17,257 nucleotides of DNA from the NCBI GenBank assembly GCA_007128075.1, contig SKYD01000213.1, positions 1 to 17,257 on the forward strand. The letters run 5' to 3'. The position numbers and the translations under genes are program-made. Shown in pieces: positions 1 through 6,740 of the stretch (within the stretch, counting starts at the first letter, position 1; each line of letters begins with the position of its first letter). The notes beneath the pieces were generated by a model that saw only the letters and a program-made list of their open reading frames with translations, did not search any database and was not told where the DNA came from. Source of the stretch: Thiorhodovibrio sp. GTDB lineage: Bacteria > Pseudomonadota > Gammaproteobacteria > Chromatiales > Chromatiaceae.

Positions 1-646
1 CAGCAACAAATTCAAAACGGTTCTGCCAGCGCATGAATGGCTGGGAGTTGACATTTTCGTCGTCTTTGGTGAAGTCCAGGCCGCCGCGTAGGCACTCATA
101 GACTGCTCGGCCGTAGTTTTTGGCTGAGAGGCCCAGCTTCGGTTTGATGGTCGCACCAAGTAGCGGACGACCATATTTGTTCATTTTATCGCGCTCGACC
201 TGGATACCGTTGGGTGGCCCCATGCAGGTCTTGATATAGGCAATTGGGAAACGGATATCTTCTAAGCGCAGATGACGCAAGGCTTTGAAGCCAAAGACAT
301 TGCCAACCAGCGAGGTCAGCACATTAACAACTGAGCCTTCTTCAAACAAATCGATGGGGTAGGCGATGAAGGCATAGAACGATTCGCTATCACCGGGCAC
401 ATCTTCGATGCGATAGGCGCGACCTTTGTAATACTCCATGTCGGTGAGTAGCTCAGACCACACCGTACTCCAGGTGCCAGTCGAGGATTCGGCGGCGACG
501 GCAGCGGCGACCTCTTCGCGCGGGACACCTGGTTGACCAGTGCATTTAAAGCAGGCCAGCAAATCAGTGTCAAGAGGGACATAATCCGGTGTCCAGTACA
601 TATCCCGGTATTCTTTTACACCGGCGTCGTAGGTTTTTACGCTCAT
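1..646 (-). CDS. cbbL: RuBisCO large subunit, form IA, N-terminal part (runs off the window)
   Basis: This is the large subunit of ribulose-1,5-bisphosphate carboxylase/oxygenase, the CO2-fixing enzyme of the Calvin cycle. It starts at the ATG 644-646 with a good AGGAG ribosome site 10 nt upstream (657-661 on the plus strand); 215 codons are visible. The N-terminal domain is followed by the start of the TIM barrel. Key residues are all present with an offset of -7 from spinach numbering: E53, T58, N116, the catalytic lysine K168 in TIKPKLGLS, the carbamylated lysine K194 and the Mg ligands D196 and E197 in GLDFTKDDE. The start MSVKTYDAGVKEYRD and CTGQPGVPREEVAAAVAAES are typical of proteobacterial form IA enzymes. 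The carboxysomal and non-carboxysomal subtypes cannot be separated without the downstream genes. The rest of the gene, and probably cbbS, lies beyond position 1. Confidence 0.97.
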   Translation of the reverse strand, partial: MSVKTYDAGVKEYRDMYWTPDYVPLDTDLLACFKCTGQPGVPREEVAAAVAAESSTGTWSTVWSELLTDMEYYKGRAYRIEDVPGDSESFYAFIAYPIDLFEEGSVVNVLTSLVGNVFGFKALRHLRLEDIRFPIAYIKTCMGPPNGIQVERDKMNKYGRPLLGATIKPKLGLSAKNYGRAVYECLRGGLDFTKDDENVNSQPFMRWQNRFEFVA

Positions 647-813
647 GCTTTAGCTGCTCCTGTGATCTATATCCGCGTCTTGCTTCGCGTGCCGAAGCTC
701 AAACCCGAGTCTCGGAAAAGGAAAAATCTTGAATCGTTAATGTACAGCAAACGCGATCGTGACACCAAACCGGCATCCAGGCTCGCAAGCTGCTTTGATG
801 ATGCGCTATGCAA

Positions 814-840
814 TGTATACCATTGCCTTATCGAAAGCAA
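814..840 (-). promoter_or_regulatory. Candidate sigma-70 type promoter for cbbL
   Basis: On the minus strand a TTGCTT -35 (835-840) and a TATACA -10 (814-819) are separated by 15 bp, which is short. The -10 is preceded by TGG, giving an extended -10 (TGGTATACA) that can compensate. It would place the transcript start about 160 nt upstream of the cbbL ATG, leaving room for activator binding upstream. Assigned by eye only. Confidence 0.3.
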
Positions 841-863
841 TGCGAATTCATCAATTTTATTGG

Positions 864-877
864 TAGATGATCGTCTA
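864..877. repeat. 14-bp near-palindrome, possible regulator site
   Basis: TAGATGATCGTCTA reads almost the same on both strands; only the base pair at the fifth and tenth positions breaks the symmetry. It sits in the cbbL upstream region, about 220 nt from the cbbL start and 100 nt from the kinase start, and abuts a TATACT (876-881) that could be a plus-strand -10. A CbbR or other dimeric regulator site is possible but unproven. Confidence 0.35.
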
Positions 878-975
878 TACTGTGGTCATGTCGCCAACAG
901 CACCGCCAATGAAGAAGCATCCAGCGGCTGCGGCTTGCCATAACCCATTTCACTATCAAGATTTTTTTAAGAGCT

Positions 976-1851
976 ATGACCATCTGGACTGCAATCAGTG
1001 AGCACATCGAGACGGTGATTGGCCGTACTTTTGTCTGCAAAACAACCCAAACCATCGGCGGCGGCTGCATTAACTCAGCCGCCAAGATCAGCGACGGCCA
1101 GCAAATATATTTTGTCAAGCTCAATCAGGCTGCTCGCCGCGAGATGTTTGAGGCAGAGGCGGCAGGTCTGGCTGAATTAGCGGCAAGCCAGACCATTCGT
1201 GTTCCTAAGCCACTCACGGTGGGATGCAGCGGGGCGCAGTCATTTATTGTGATGGACTATATCGCGCTGGGTGGGCGTACTGATGAAGCTGCCGCTGGGC
1301 GCCAGCTCGCTGCACTGCATCGCACCACCCGCTCAGATTATGGCTGGGAGCGCGACAACACCATCGGTGCCACCCCGCAGTTCAATACCTTAGATAGCAA
1401 CTGGTGTGATTTTTTTTGCAAGCAACGGCTGGCGGCGCAATTGCAGCTTGCCGCCGCCAATGGCTATGGTGGGCGTTTACAACGCAGTGGTGAACAACTG
1501 CTGGGCGCACTGTCGGCCTTGCTCGACCATCACCCGCCCGCTTCCTTGCTGCATGGCGACCTGTGGGGGGGCAATCTCGGTTATGATGCCAGCGGTGCAC
1601 CAGTAATCTTTGATCCAGCAGTCTATTATGGTGATCGTGAAACCGATTTGGCGATGACCGAGTTATTTGGTGGCTTTGGGGCGCGTTTTTATGCCGCCTA
1701 TCGTGAGGCCTGGCCGCTGGATGCGGGCTACAAAACCCGCAAATCACTCTATAATCTGTATCACATTCTGAACCATCTCAATCTCTTCGGCGGCGGCTAT
1801 CTACTCCAAGCCGAGCGGATGATTGAGCAATTGTTGGCGCACACGCGCTAA
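976..1851 (+). CDS. Fructosamine kinase family protein
   Basis: This 291-residue protein belongs to the fructosamine-3-kinase / ketosamine-3-kinase family (YniA-like), small kinases of the aminoglycoside-phosphotransferase fold. They phosphorylate sugar adducts on proteins and so start deglycation, in the cytoplasm. Visible hallmarks are the glycine-rich start of the N-lobe (GGGCINSAAK, about 28-37), the ATP-binding lysine in FVKLN (K48), the catalytic HGDLWGGN (193-200) and the metal-binding segment DPAVYYGDRETDLAMTELFGGF (213-234), which is nearly diagnostic for the family. The length matches the usual ~290 residues. The AAGAG before the ATG is very close (2 nt), so the start rests mainly on family alignment. 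It is divergent from cbbL and convergent with a lipoprotein gene, with only 15 nt between the stops. The substrate cannot be told from sequence. Confidence 0.93.
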   Translation: MTIWTAISEHIETVIGRTFVCKTTQTIGGGCINSAAKISDGQQIYFVKLNQAARREMFEAEAAGLAELAASQTIRVPKPLTVGCSGAQSFIVMDYIALGGRTDEAAAGRQLAALHRTTRSDYGWERDNTIGATPQFNTLDSNWCDFFCKQRLAAQLQLAAANGYGGRLQRSGEQLLGALSALLDHHPPASLLHGDLWGGNLGYDASGAPVIFDPAVYYGDRETDLAMTELFGGFGARFYAAYREAWPLDAGYKTRKSLYNLYHILNHLNLFGGGYLLQAERMIEQLLAHTR

Positions 1852-1875
1852 GGCTGCCACCGCGCATTAGCGCGT
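1843..1875. repeat. Inverted repeat spanning the two convergent stop codons
   Basis: ACGCGCTAA (1843-1851) and TTAGCGCGT (1867-1875) are perfect 9-bp inverted arms around a 15-nt loop. The kinase stop TAA is in the left arm and the lipoprotein stop (read on the minus strand) is in the right arm. It could act as a two-way transcription end for the convergent genes, but there is no T-run on either side, so a classical rho-independent terminator is not supported. Confidence 0.5.
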
Positions 1876-2712
1876 CAGGCGCACGACATCCTGATGCAAT
1901 TTGCCAAGACGCTCATCGAGTCGCGCTCGCTGTTGGTCATCGAGCGTGGCAACCAGACGAACCATCAGTTCTTTGATCAGCGTCTCGGTCTCGATCCATG
2001 CCTGCGCCATCGCGGGCGGTTGGTCACGAAACTCAATCAGCCATTGGCTTAAAAACACATTGAGCGTGGACTCATCGGCACCAGAGCGCAGCAGCGCGAT
2101 CAAGCGTGTCCGCTGGCGGAAGCGATAGTCATTAAATGCCGCCTGACTGTGCGGAATCCGCGCCGCAATCTCGCCAATCAACACCTGCTGCGCATCGCTA
2201 AGCTCGCCTGTCCAATCGGCAATATTTTCAACATAGCGTTCTCTGCGTTTACGCACCTCTTGCGCTGGATCATAGTCGTCGAGTTTATCCTGCGCCTTGC
2301 GCCTGTCGCGTTCAAACCGCCGCGCCAAGGCATCAATCTGTGCTGAATTTAACTCAGCCAACAGCGGTGCCGCCAAATCCACGGCACGACGAGCATGTTG
2401 CCGATAAAGCCTGTCCAATTCAGTGCGCAGTTGTTGCAACTGAATAACGGTCAACTCACCCTGGGTGAGCTGTCGCAACTGGTCAATAAATGCTGCAACT
2501 GCGGGTAAATCCTCGGCGCGGTGGGCAGCGAGCGCGGCTTTTAGCTGCGGTCGCCACTGCTCCCGCTGTTCAGGCGACAGATTGATATAGCCATTCACAT
2601 AGCGCTGAATCAGAAACTCGCTGCTGTTATACACAAGCCCAATGCGGCTACAGCCACCAAGCAGCAGCACCATGCTCAAAATGAGCCAATGTCGTGCATG
2701 AATGAAGTGCAT
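1867..2712 (-). CDS. DUF6279 family lipoprotein
   Basis: A 281-residue predicted lipoprotein of unknown function. From the ATG 2710-2712 it begins with a short basic stretch, a hydrophobic segment and a lipobox LLGGC with the lipidated cysteine at residue 21. The mature part starts with RIGLVYNSSEFLIQRYVNGYINLSPEQREQW, the pattern of DUF6279 proteins, and continues as a long, charged, mainly helical protein rich in Arg, Gln and Leu. The reading frame is open further upstream to 2817, but that extension would bury the signal peptide and overlap the upstream gene, so the shorter start is preferred. It follows the glycine-zipper lipoprotein after only 4 nt, so the two are very likely co-transcribed and probably translationally coupled, since no good ribosome site is seen. 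Role in the cell envelope is inferred from the lipobox only. Confidence 0.85.
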   Translation of the reverse strand: MHFIHARHWLILSMVLLLGGCSRIGLVYNSSEFLIQRYVNGYINLSPEQREQWRPQLKAALAAHRAEDLPAVAAFIDQLRQLTQGELTVIQLQQLRTELDRLYRQHARRAVDLAAPLLAELNSAQIDALARRFERDRRKAQDKLDDYDPAQEVRKRRERYVENIADWTGELSDAQQVLIGEIAARIPHSQAAFNDYRFRQRTRLIALLRSGADESTLNVFLSQWLIEFRDQPPAMAQAWIETETLIKELMVRLVATLDDQQRARLDERLGKLHQDVVRLTR

Positions 2713-2716
2713 CGGC

Positions 2717-2908
2717 TTAATCAGCTTTTTTGGACTCTGAGCGTTCAACAACATAGCCCACGCCGGCACCAACTCCAGCACCAATTGGGCCACCAACCAC
2801 CCCGCCAATAGCAGCACCTGAAACCATGCGCTGCTCGGTTTTGTCTAAATTAGCACACCCAACAACCAGCAGCATGCTCAACAGCAAAACGAATCTTATT
2901 GTGTTCAT
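2717..2908 (-). CDS. Small glycine-zipper lipoprotein (OsmB-like)
   Basis: A 63-residue protein with a signal peptide and lipobox (LVVGC, cysteine at residue 18). It then has a short linker and a glycine-zipper segment (GAAIGGVVGGPIGAGVGAGVGYV, about residues 31-53) that should span or insert into a membrane. It ends in a charged tail. Size and order resemble OsmB and other glycine-zipper outer-membrane lipoproteins, some of which respond to osmotic or envelope stress. The start at 2906-2908 has an AGGT ribosome site about 10 nt upstream. It is first in a two-gene operon with the DUF6279 lipoprotein and has a recognisable promoter (2963-2991) overlapped by a perfect palindrome. Exact function is unknown. 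Confidence 0.82.
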   Translation of the reverse strand: MNTIRFVLLLSMLLVVGCANLDKTEQRMVSGAAIGGVVGGPIGAGVGAGVGYVVERSESKKAD

Positions 2909-2962
2909 AAAAATGACCTGTTGTCAGCTTTGATATGTTTGCTTTACATTGACCCAAAATGT

Positions 2963-2991
2963 TTAATATCAACTTGTTCACCATTGAACAA
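2963..2991 (-). promoter_or_regulatory. Sigma-70 type promoter of the lipoprotein operon
   Basis: On the minus strand TTGTTC (2986-2991) and TATTAA (2963-2968) are separated by exactly 17 bp, about 55-60 nt upstream of the glycine-zipper lipoprotein start. The -35 and part of the spacer lie inside the palindrome at 2973-2992. Confidence 0.55.
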
Positions 2992-2992
2992 G
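2973..2992. repeat. Perfect palindrome, probable operator
   Basis: Arms CTTGTTCA (2973-2980) and TGAACAAG (2985-2992) are perfect inverted repeats around a 4-bp centre. The site lies between the divergent lipoprotein operon and perM, covering the -35 box and spacer of the lipoprotein promoter. Its place and symmetry suit a dimeric repressor. The same arms could form a small hairpin in RNA, but no T-run follows. Confidence 0.55.
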
Positions 2993-3037
2993 TCCCCAAC
3001 AAATAATTTTCGAGTGGGCCGATTTTAGGACATCGCC

Positions 3038-4126
3038 ATGCAATTAGTCACTCACTGGTTTCGGCGGAATTTTTCTGATCCTCAGATTGTTTTTCTTGCC
3101 GTTTCTTTGCTTGTTATCCTCGTGGTTATCTTAACCTTGGGGCAGATGCTCACCCCGGTGTTGGCAAGCATCGTCATCGCCTATCTGCTCGATGGGCTGG
3201 TTGAATTTTTGCAGCGTCGCGGATTGCCACGATTTGTTAGCGTGCTCATCGTGTTTATCGCTTTTATGCTCTTTACTGCCTCGCTGGTTTTGGGTGTGCT
3301 GCCGATGGTCTCGCGTCAGATCACCGAGCTGGTGCAGCAGCTTCCAAACATGCTATCACAAGGGCAGAACGCGCTGTTACAGCTTCCCGAACGCTATCCT
3401 GAGCTGATCACCGTTGACCAGATTAACGATTTGATTATTGCTATTCGGATTGAGATCGCCAACTACGGCCAACGCATGTTGTCGCTGTCCTTATCCTCGG
3501 TCGTCGGGCTGATCACTTTTATTGTGTATGTGGTATTAATGCCGCTGCTGGTGTTCTTTTTTCTCAAAGACAAAGAGCTGATTTTTGAATGGTTCCAGCG
3601 TTATCTGCCGCGCCATCGTGGCATCGCTGGCACGGTGTGGCGCGATGTCGATGTCCAGATTTCAAACTATGTGCGCGGCAAGTTCTGGGAGATTTTGGTC
3701 ATCTGGGCGGTGAGCTTTGCCACCTTCACCCTGTTTGGGCTTAATTATGCCATGTTGCTGGCACTGTTGGTGGGACTTTCGGTGATCATTCCTTATATCG
3801 GCGCCTCGGTGGTCACCTTGCCAGTGGTGTTGATTGCCTGGTTTCAGTGGGGCTCAGGCCCAGAATTTATGTGGCTGATCTTTGCCTATTTTATTATCCA
3901 AACCATCGACGGCAATGTGTTGGTGCCGCTGCTGTTTTCAGAAGTGGTCAATCTGCATCCGGTGGCGATCATCGTTGCCATCTTAGTATTCGGCGGACTG
4001 TGGGGCTTTTGGGGAGTATTTTTTGCCATTCCATTGGCGACCTTGGTGCAGGCGATTCTGTGTGCTTGGCCGGACACCAGTGAAACAGCCGCCGCCGTCG
4101 ATCTGAGCAAATCGGCGGTTGAGTAA
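3038..4126 (+). CDS. perM: AI-2E family transporter / PerM permease
   Basis: A 362-residue inner-membrane protein of the AI-2E exporter superfamily (formerly UPF0118), closely matching the E. coli PerM pattern along its length. It opens with a WFRRNFSDPQ start and two membrane helices (about 18-50). A soluble loop (about 90-150) follows, then helices near 152-176, YVRGK (211-215), GLSVIIPYIGA (246-256) and the C-terminal block NLHPVAIIVAILVFGGLWGFWGVFFAIPLATL (305-336). Members move small molecules or ions; the substrate of PerM itself is not settled. AGGA lies 7 nt before the ATG. It is divergent from the lipoprotein operon, and the mod gene starts only 2 nt after its stop, so the type III locus may be transcribed from the perM promoter. 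Confidence 0.95.
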   Translation: MQLVTHWFRRNFSDPQIVFLAVSLLVILVVILTLGQMLTPVLASIVIAYLLDGLVEFLQRRGLPRFVSVLIVFIAFMLFTASLVLGVLPMVSRQITELVQQLPNMLSQGQNALLQLPERYPELITVDQINDLIIAIRIEIANYGQRMLSLSLSSVVGLITFIVYVVLMPLLVFFFLKDKELIFEWFQRYLPRHRGIAGTVWRDVDVQISNYVRGKFWEILVIWAVSFATFTLFGLNYAMLLALLVGLSVIIPYIGASVVTLPVVLIAWFQWGSGPEFMWLIFAYFIIQTIDGNVLVPLLFSEVVNLHPVAIIVAILVFGGLWGFWGVFFAIPLATLVQAILCAWPDTSETAAAVDLSKSAVE

Positions 4127-4128
4127 TC

Positions 4129-4428
4129 ATGTCAAAGCCCACGCGCCCAATCGATTCCTACGAACACAAGAAAGAACAGCGCGTCAACAACCCGCCGGTT
4201 GGGTTGGTGACACCAGAGACCGACCCCGACGCAGGGGCAAAGAAAACCTACACCTACGATCCGCACCTCGATCCGCAGTTGCAGTGGGCAGGCAAGGCAG
4301 AGCACACCTCGTTCGAGGTGCCAACCGTGTCGCTGCATGTCCACGAGCGCATCGATCCGCGCACCCTGATCGATGCAGTAAAAAAAACGCAACGACGACC
4401 ACAGTCCGCAACAGGGCAGGCTCTTTGA
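4129..4428 (+). CDS. mod: N-terminal fragment of type III DNA methyltransferase Mod (frame broken)
   Basis: This 99-codon reading frame is the natural start of the mod gene. The sequence MSKPTRPIDSYEHKKEQRVN, then YDPHLDPQLQWAGKAEHTSFEVP and HVHERIDPRTLIDAVKK, is the usual N-terminal segment of type III Mod proteins that precedes the methyltransferase core. After the run of eight A (4380-4387) it continues for 13 out-of-frame codons and stops at 4426-4428. The native continuation (KRNDDHSPQQGRLFEEQRQE) is in the next frame, directly joined to the core at 4448. It begins 2 nt after perM, with only a weak ribosome site. Dropping one A gives a single 865-residue Mod (4129-6727). Confidence 0.8.
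   Translation: MSKPTRPIDSYEHKKEQRVNNPPVGLVTPETDPDAGAKKTYTYDPHLDPQLQWAGKAEHTSFEVPTVSLHVHERIDPRTLIDAVKKTQRRPQSATGQAL
4380..4387 (+). repeat. Eight-A run that breaks the mod reading frame
   Basis: The run consists of A4380 to A4387. With seven A the codons read GCA GTA AAA AAA CGC AAC and the frame stays open from 4129 to 6727; with eight the frame ends at 4428. In the downstream frame a TAA (4379-4381) sits exactly at the start of the run, so the two frames meet only here. Possible readings are a slippage-prone switch, transcriptional slippage, a recent mutation or a sequencing error. Confidence 0.85.
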
Positions 4429-4447
4429 AGAGCAACGCCAAGAGCCG

Positions 4448-6727
4448 TTGCGGAAAGCGATTGACTTCTACAACCATGACCACGACTGGAGCAACCGGCT
4501 GGTGGCGGGCGATAGCCTGCTGGTGATGAACTCGCTGCTCGAAAAAGAGGGCATGGCGGGCAAGGTGCAAATGGTCTATTTTGATCCACCATACGGGATC
4601 AAATATGGCTCCAACTTCCAGCCCTTCGTCAACAAGCGCGATGTCAAAGATGGCAAAGACGAGGATCTAACCGCCGAGCCGGAGCAGATTCGCGCTTTTC
4701 GTGATACCTGGGAACTGGGCATCCATTCTTACCTGACCTACCTGCGCGACCGCCTGCTGCTGGCGCGGGAACTGCTGGCTGAGAGCGGCAGTATTTTTGT
4801 CCAGATCAGCGATGATAATGTGCATCGTGTGCGCTGTTTGATGGATGAGGTGTTTGGGGCGGAGAATTTCTGTGGTCAGATTACATATAAGGTAACTAGC
4901 GGAACACAACAAAAGACAGGGCTCCGCCGCATTTCTGATTTCATTCTTTGGTACGCGAAAAACATAGAGCAAGGGAAATTTTATCGACTTTATTTGGCTA
5001 AGACCTTGGGTAAAGGCTCAACTTTCACCAGTGTTCAGCTAAAGGATGGTACTCGTCGTTCTATGACCAAAGCCGAAAAAGAAGACCCAAGTCTACTGCC
5101 TCTTGATTCAAGACCATTTCGAACACTGCCACTTCACAGCCAAGGAGCGGGAGATAACCAAGAGCGAGAGTTCTTGGGCAAAAAGTGGACTATCCCAAGC
5201 ATGTCTCATTGGAGATATTCGCAGGATGGCTTCGCCCGCCTTGTTACAAGTGGTCGCATTCAGGCGGGTAAATCCGCTTTGGAAGCCGTGTATTACTTTG
5301 ATGATTTCCAGGTTTCCGAAATCACAACCACATGGAATGACACCGCACCTGAGACAGCAAAGGACTATGTCGTTCAAACGTCAACCCTTCCAATCCAACG
5401 CTGCCTTCTGATGACCACCGACCCAGGCGATCTGGTGTTCGATCCCACCTGTGGCAGCGGCACCACCGCCTATGTTGCCGAGCAATGGGGGCGGCGTTGG
5501 ATCACTTGCGACACCTCGCGGGTGGCGTTGACGCTGGCGCGGCAGCGGCTGATGACGGCGGTGTTCAACTACTACGAATTGGCGCACCCCAGCGAAGGCG
5601 TGGGCAAGGACTTCAAATACAAGAGCGTGCCGCATGTCACGCTCGGTTCCATCGCCAACAACCCCGACATCAAAGAGGGCATGACGCAGGCACAGATTGA
5701 TGCAGCTATTGTCCGTCACGCGCCGCCAGAGACGCTGTACGACCAGCCTTTTGTAGACAAGAAGAAGACCCGCGTCAGCGGCCCATTCACCGTCGAGGCA
5801 GTGCCCGCCCCGACCGTGAAGGCGATTGATGCAGTGTTGGCAATGGCACCCCAAGCGGCGGATACGGCTGTCGCTCGTTCTGGCGAGACCTTGCGTCAAG
5901 GTGAGTGGCGCGATGAATTGCTGCGCGCTGGGATTCGCGGCAAGGCAGGACAGCATATCCGCTTTGCGCGGCTGGAACCCTTGCCCGGCTGTCGCTGGCT
6001 TCATGCCGACGGCGAGAGCCGCCCCAATGATGAGGGCAAGGATCAGGTGCGCGAGGTGGGCGCGGCAACCGCCGCCCAGCGCATCGTGGTGTCCTTTGGA
6101 TTTGAACATGCGCCGCTGGAGCCGCGCCAAGTCGCCCAGGCAATCGAGGAGGCGCAGACGCTGGTGCCCAAGCCGAAGCTGATTGTGTTCGCTGCTTTTC
6201 AGTTTGACCCAGAAGCGGCAAAAGACATTGACGAAACCAACTGGCCAGGCGTGACCCTGCTCAAGGCGCAGATGAACGCCGACCTGTTGACCGATGACCT
6301 CAAAAAGAAACGCGCCAGCAACGAATCGTTCTGGCTGATTGGCCAGCCGGATGTGCAGATTGAGCGGATCACCAAGGGAGATGATCAAGGCAAAGTGCGC
6401 GTGTCGGTGCATGGCTTCGACTACTACAACACCAAGACCGGCGGCATCGAATCAGGCAACGAGGCGCAGATCGCGGTCTGGATGCTAGACACCGACTACG
6501 ACGGGCGCAGCCTTTACCCACGCCAAGTGTTCTTCCCAATGGCCGGAGCAACAGCGGGCTGGGCGCGGCTGGCGAAGAACCTGAAGGCCGAAATTGACGA
6601 AGAATTGATCGAGACCTATCGCGGCACGGTGTCACTGCCCTTTGCACCAGGCGAGCATCAGCGCATCGCGGTGAAGATCGTTGATGATCGGGGGATTGAG
6701 AGTTTGAAAGTGGTTGAGGTGGTGTGA
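4448..6727 (+). CDS. mod: Type III site-specific DNA-methyltransferase (Mod), main part
   Basis: This is the catalytic and C-terminal portion of the Mod subunit, which methylates adenine N6 and gives the type III restriction complex its sequence specificity. The frame is open from 4382; the first possible start is a TTG at 4448 (759 codons) with a poor ribosome site, so this is probably not an independent gene. Counting from 4448, motif IV is DPPY (46-49, in VYFDPPYGIKYGSN). The AdoMet motif I is FDPTCGSGTT (DPTCGSG at 332-338). The order IV before I marks the beta class. The block between them (about residues 140-320) is the target-recognition region and is richer in A+T than its flanks. About 370 further residues form the C-terminal part. 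The stop TGA (6725-6727) overlaps the next ATG by one base. The partner Res is at 8425-11250. Confidence 0.88.
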   Translation: MRKAIDFYNHDHDWSNRLVAGDSLLVMNSLLEKEGMAGKVQMVYFDPPYGIKYGSNFQPFVNKRDVKDGKDEDLTAEPEQIRAFRDTWELGIHSYLTYLRDRLLLARELLAESGSIFVQISDDNVHRVRCLMDEVFGAENFCGQITYKVTSGTQQKTGLRRISDFILWYAKNIEQGKFYRLYLAKTLGKGSTFTSVQLKDGTRRSMTKAEKEDPSLLPLDSRPFRTLPLHSQGAGDNQEREFLGKKWTIPSMSHWRYSQDGFARLVTSGRIQAGKSALEAVYYFDDFQVSEITTTWNDTAPETAKDYVVQTSTLPIQRCLLMTTDPGDLVFDPTCGSGTTAYVAEQWGRRWITCDTSRVALTLARQRLMTAVFNYYELAHPSEGVGKDFKYKSVPHVTLGSIANNPDIKEGMTQAQIDAAIVRHAPPETLYDQPFVDKKKTRVSGPFTVEAVPAPTVKAIDAVLAMAPQAADTAVARSGETLRQGEWRDELLRAGIRGKAGQHIRFARLEPLPGCRWLHADGESRPNDEGKDQVREVGAATAAQRIVVSFGFEHAPLEPRQVAQAIEEAQTLVPKPKLIVFAAFQFDPEAAKDIDETNWPGVTLLKAQMNADLLTDDLKKKRASNESFWLIGQPDVQIERITKGDDQGKVRVSVHGFDYYNTKTGGIESGNEAQIAVWMLDTDYDGRSLYPRQVFFPMAGATAGWARLAKNLKAEIDEELIETYRGTVSLPFAPGEHQRIAVKIVDDRGIESLKVVEVV
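4876..5395 (+). other. Target-recognition region of mod with shifted base composition
   Basis: Between motif IV and motif I of the methyltransferase the DNA turns visibly richer in A and T, with many A/T-ending codons, while the flanks prefer G/C at the third position. Type III Mod proteins keep their target recognition domain here, and such domains are known to be exchanged by recombination. The limits given are by eye. Confidence 0.5.
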
Positions 6728-6740
6728 TGAATCCAAAGCT
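6726..6740 (+). repeat. 15-bp direct repeat, left copy
   Basis: GATGAATCCAAAGCT occurs here and again at 8114-8128, 1388 bp apart. In both places the ATG inside it is a start codon, giving MNPKL. It frames the 84-codon gene, the REP-like palindrome and the DUF3782-like gene. Confidence 0.75.

Larger units (their letters stand above)
647..975. other. Intergenic region between divergent cbbL and kinase genes
   Basis: These 329 bases separate two divergent genes and hold no convincing coding region. cbb promoters of this type are usually controlled by the LysR-type regulator CbbR, but no cbbR gene is divergent here; the neighbour is a fructosamine-kinase family gene instead. I see a weak minus-strand promoter candidate (814-840) and a 14-bp near-palindrome (864-877), listed separately. 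A clear CbbR box could not be assigned by eye. Confidence 0.6.

Noticed and set aside
888..1001. 37-codon frame (MSPTAPPMKKHP...) just after a TATACT
   Set aside because: It overlaps the kinase start in another frame, has no ribosome site and no recognisable similarity; probably chance.
2713..2817. Upstream extension of the DUF6279 lipoprotein
   Set aside because: It would bury the signal peptide and lipobox and overlaps the glycine-zipper lipoprotein gene in another frame.
4380..4428. Programmed ribosomal frameshift at the A8 run
   Set aside because: The needed shift is +1 (or -2), not the common -1 on A-rich slippery sites, and I see no clear stimulating structure; slippage in replication or transcription explains it better.
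4119..4526. 135-codon plus-strand frame across the start of mod
   Set aside because: It is rich in Arg/Thr with no family pattern and runs over the mod coding frames; a shadow frame.
5381..6412. 343-codon minus-strand frame opposite mod
   Set aside because: It is antisense to a well-supported methyltransferase and its translation has no family features; long antisense frames are common in GC-rich coding DNA.
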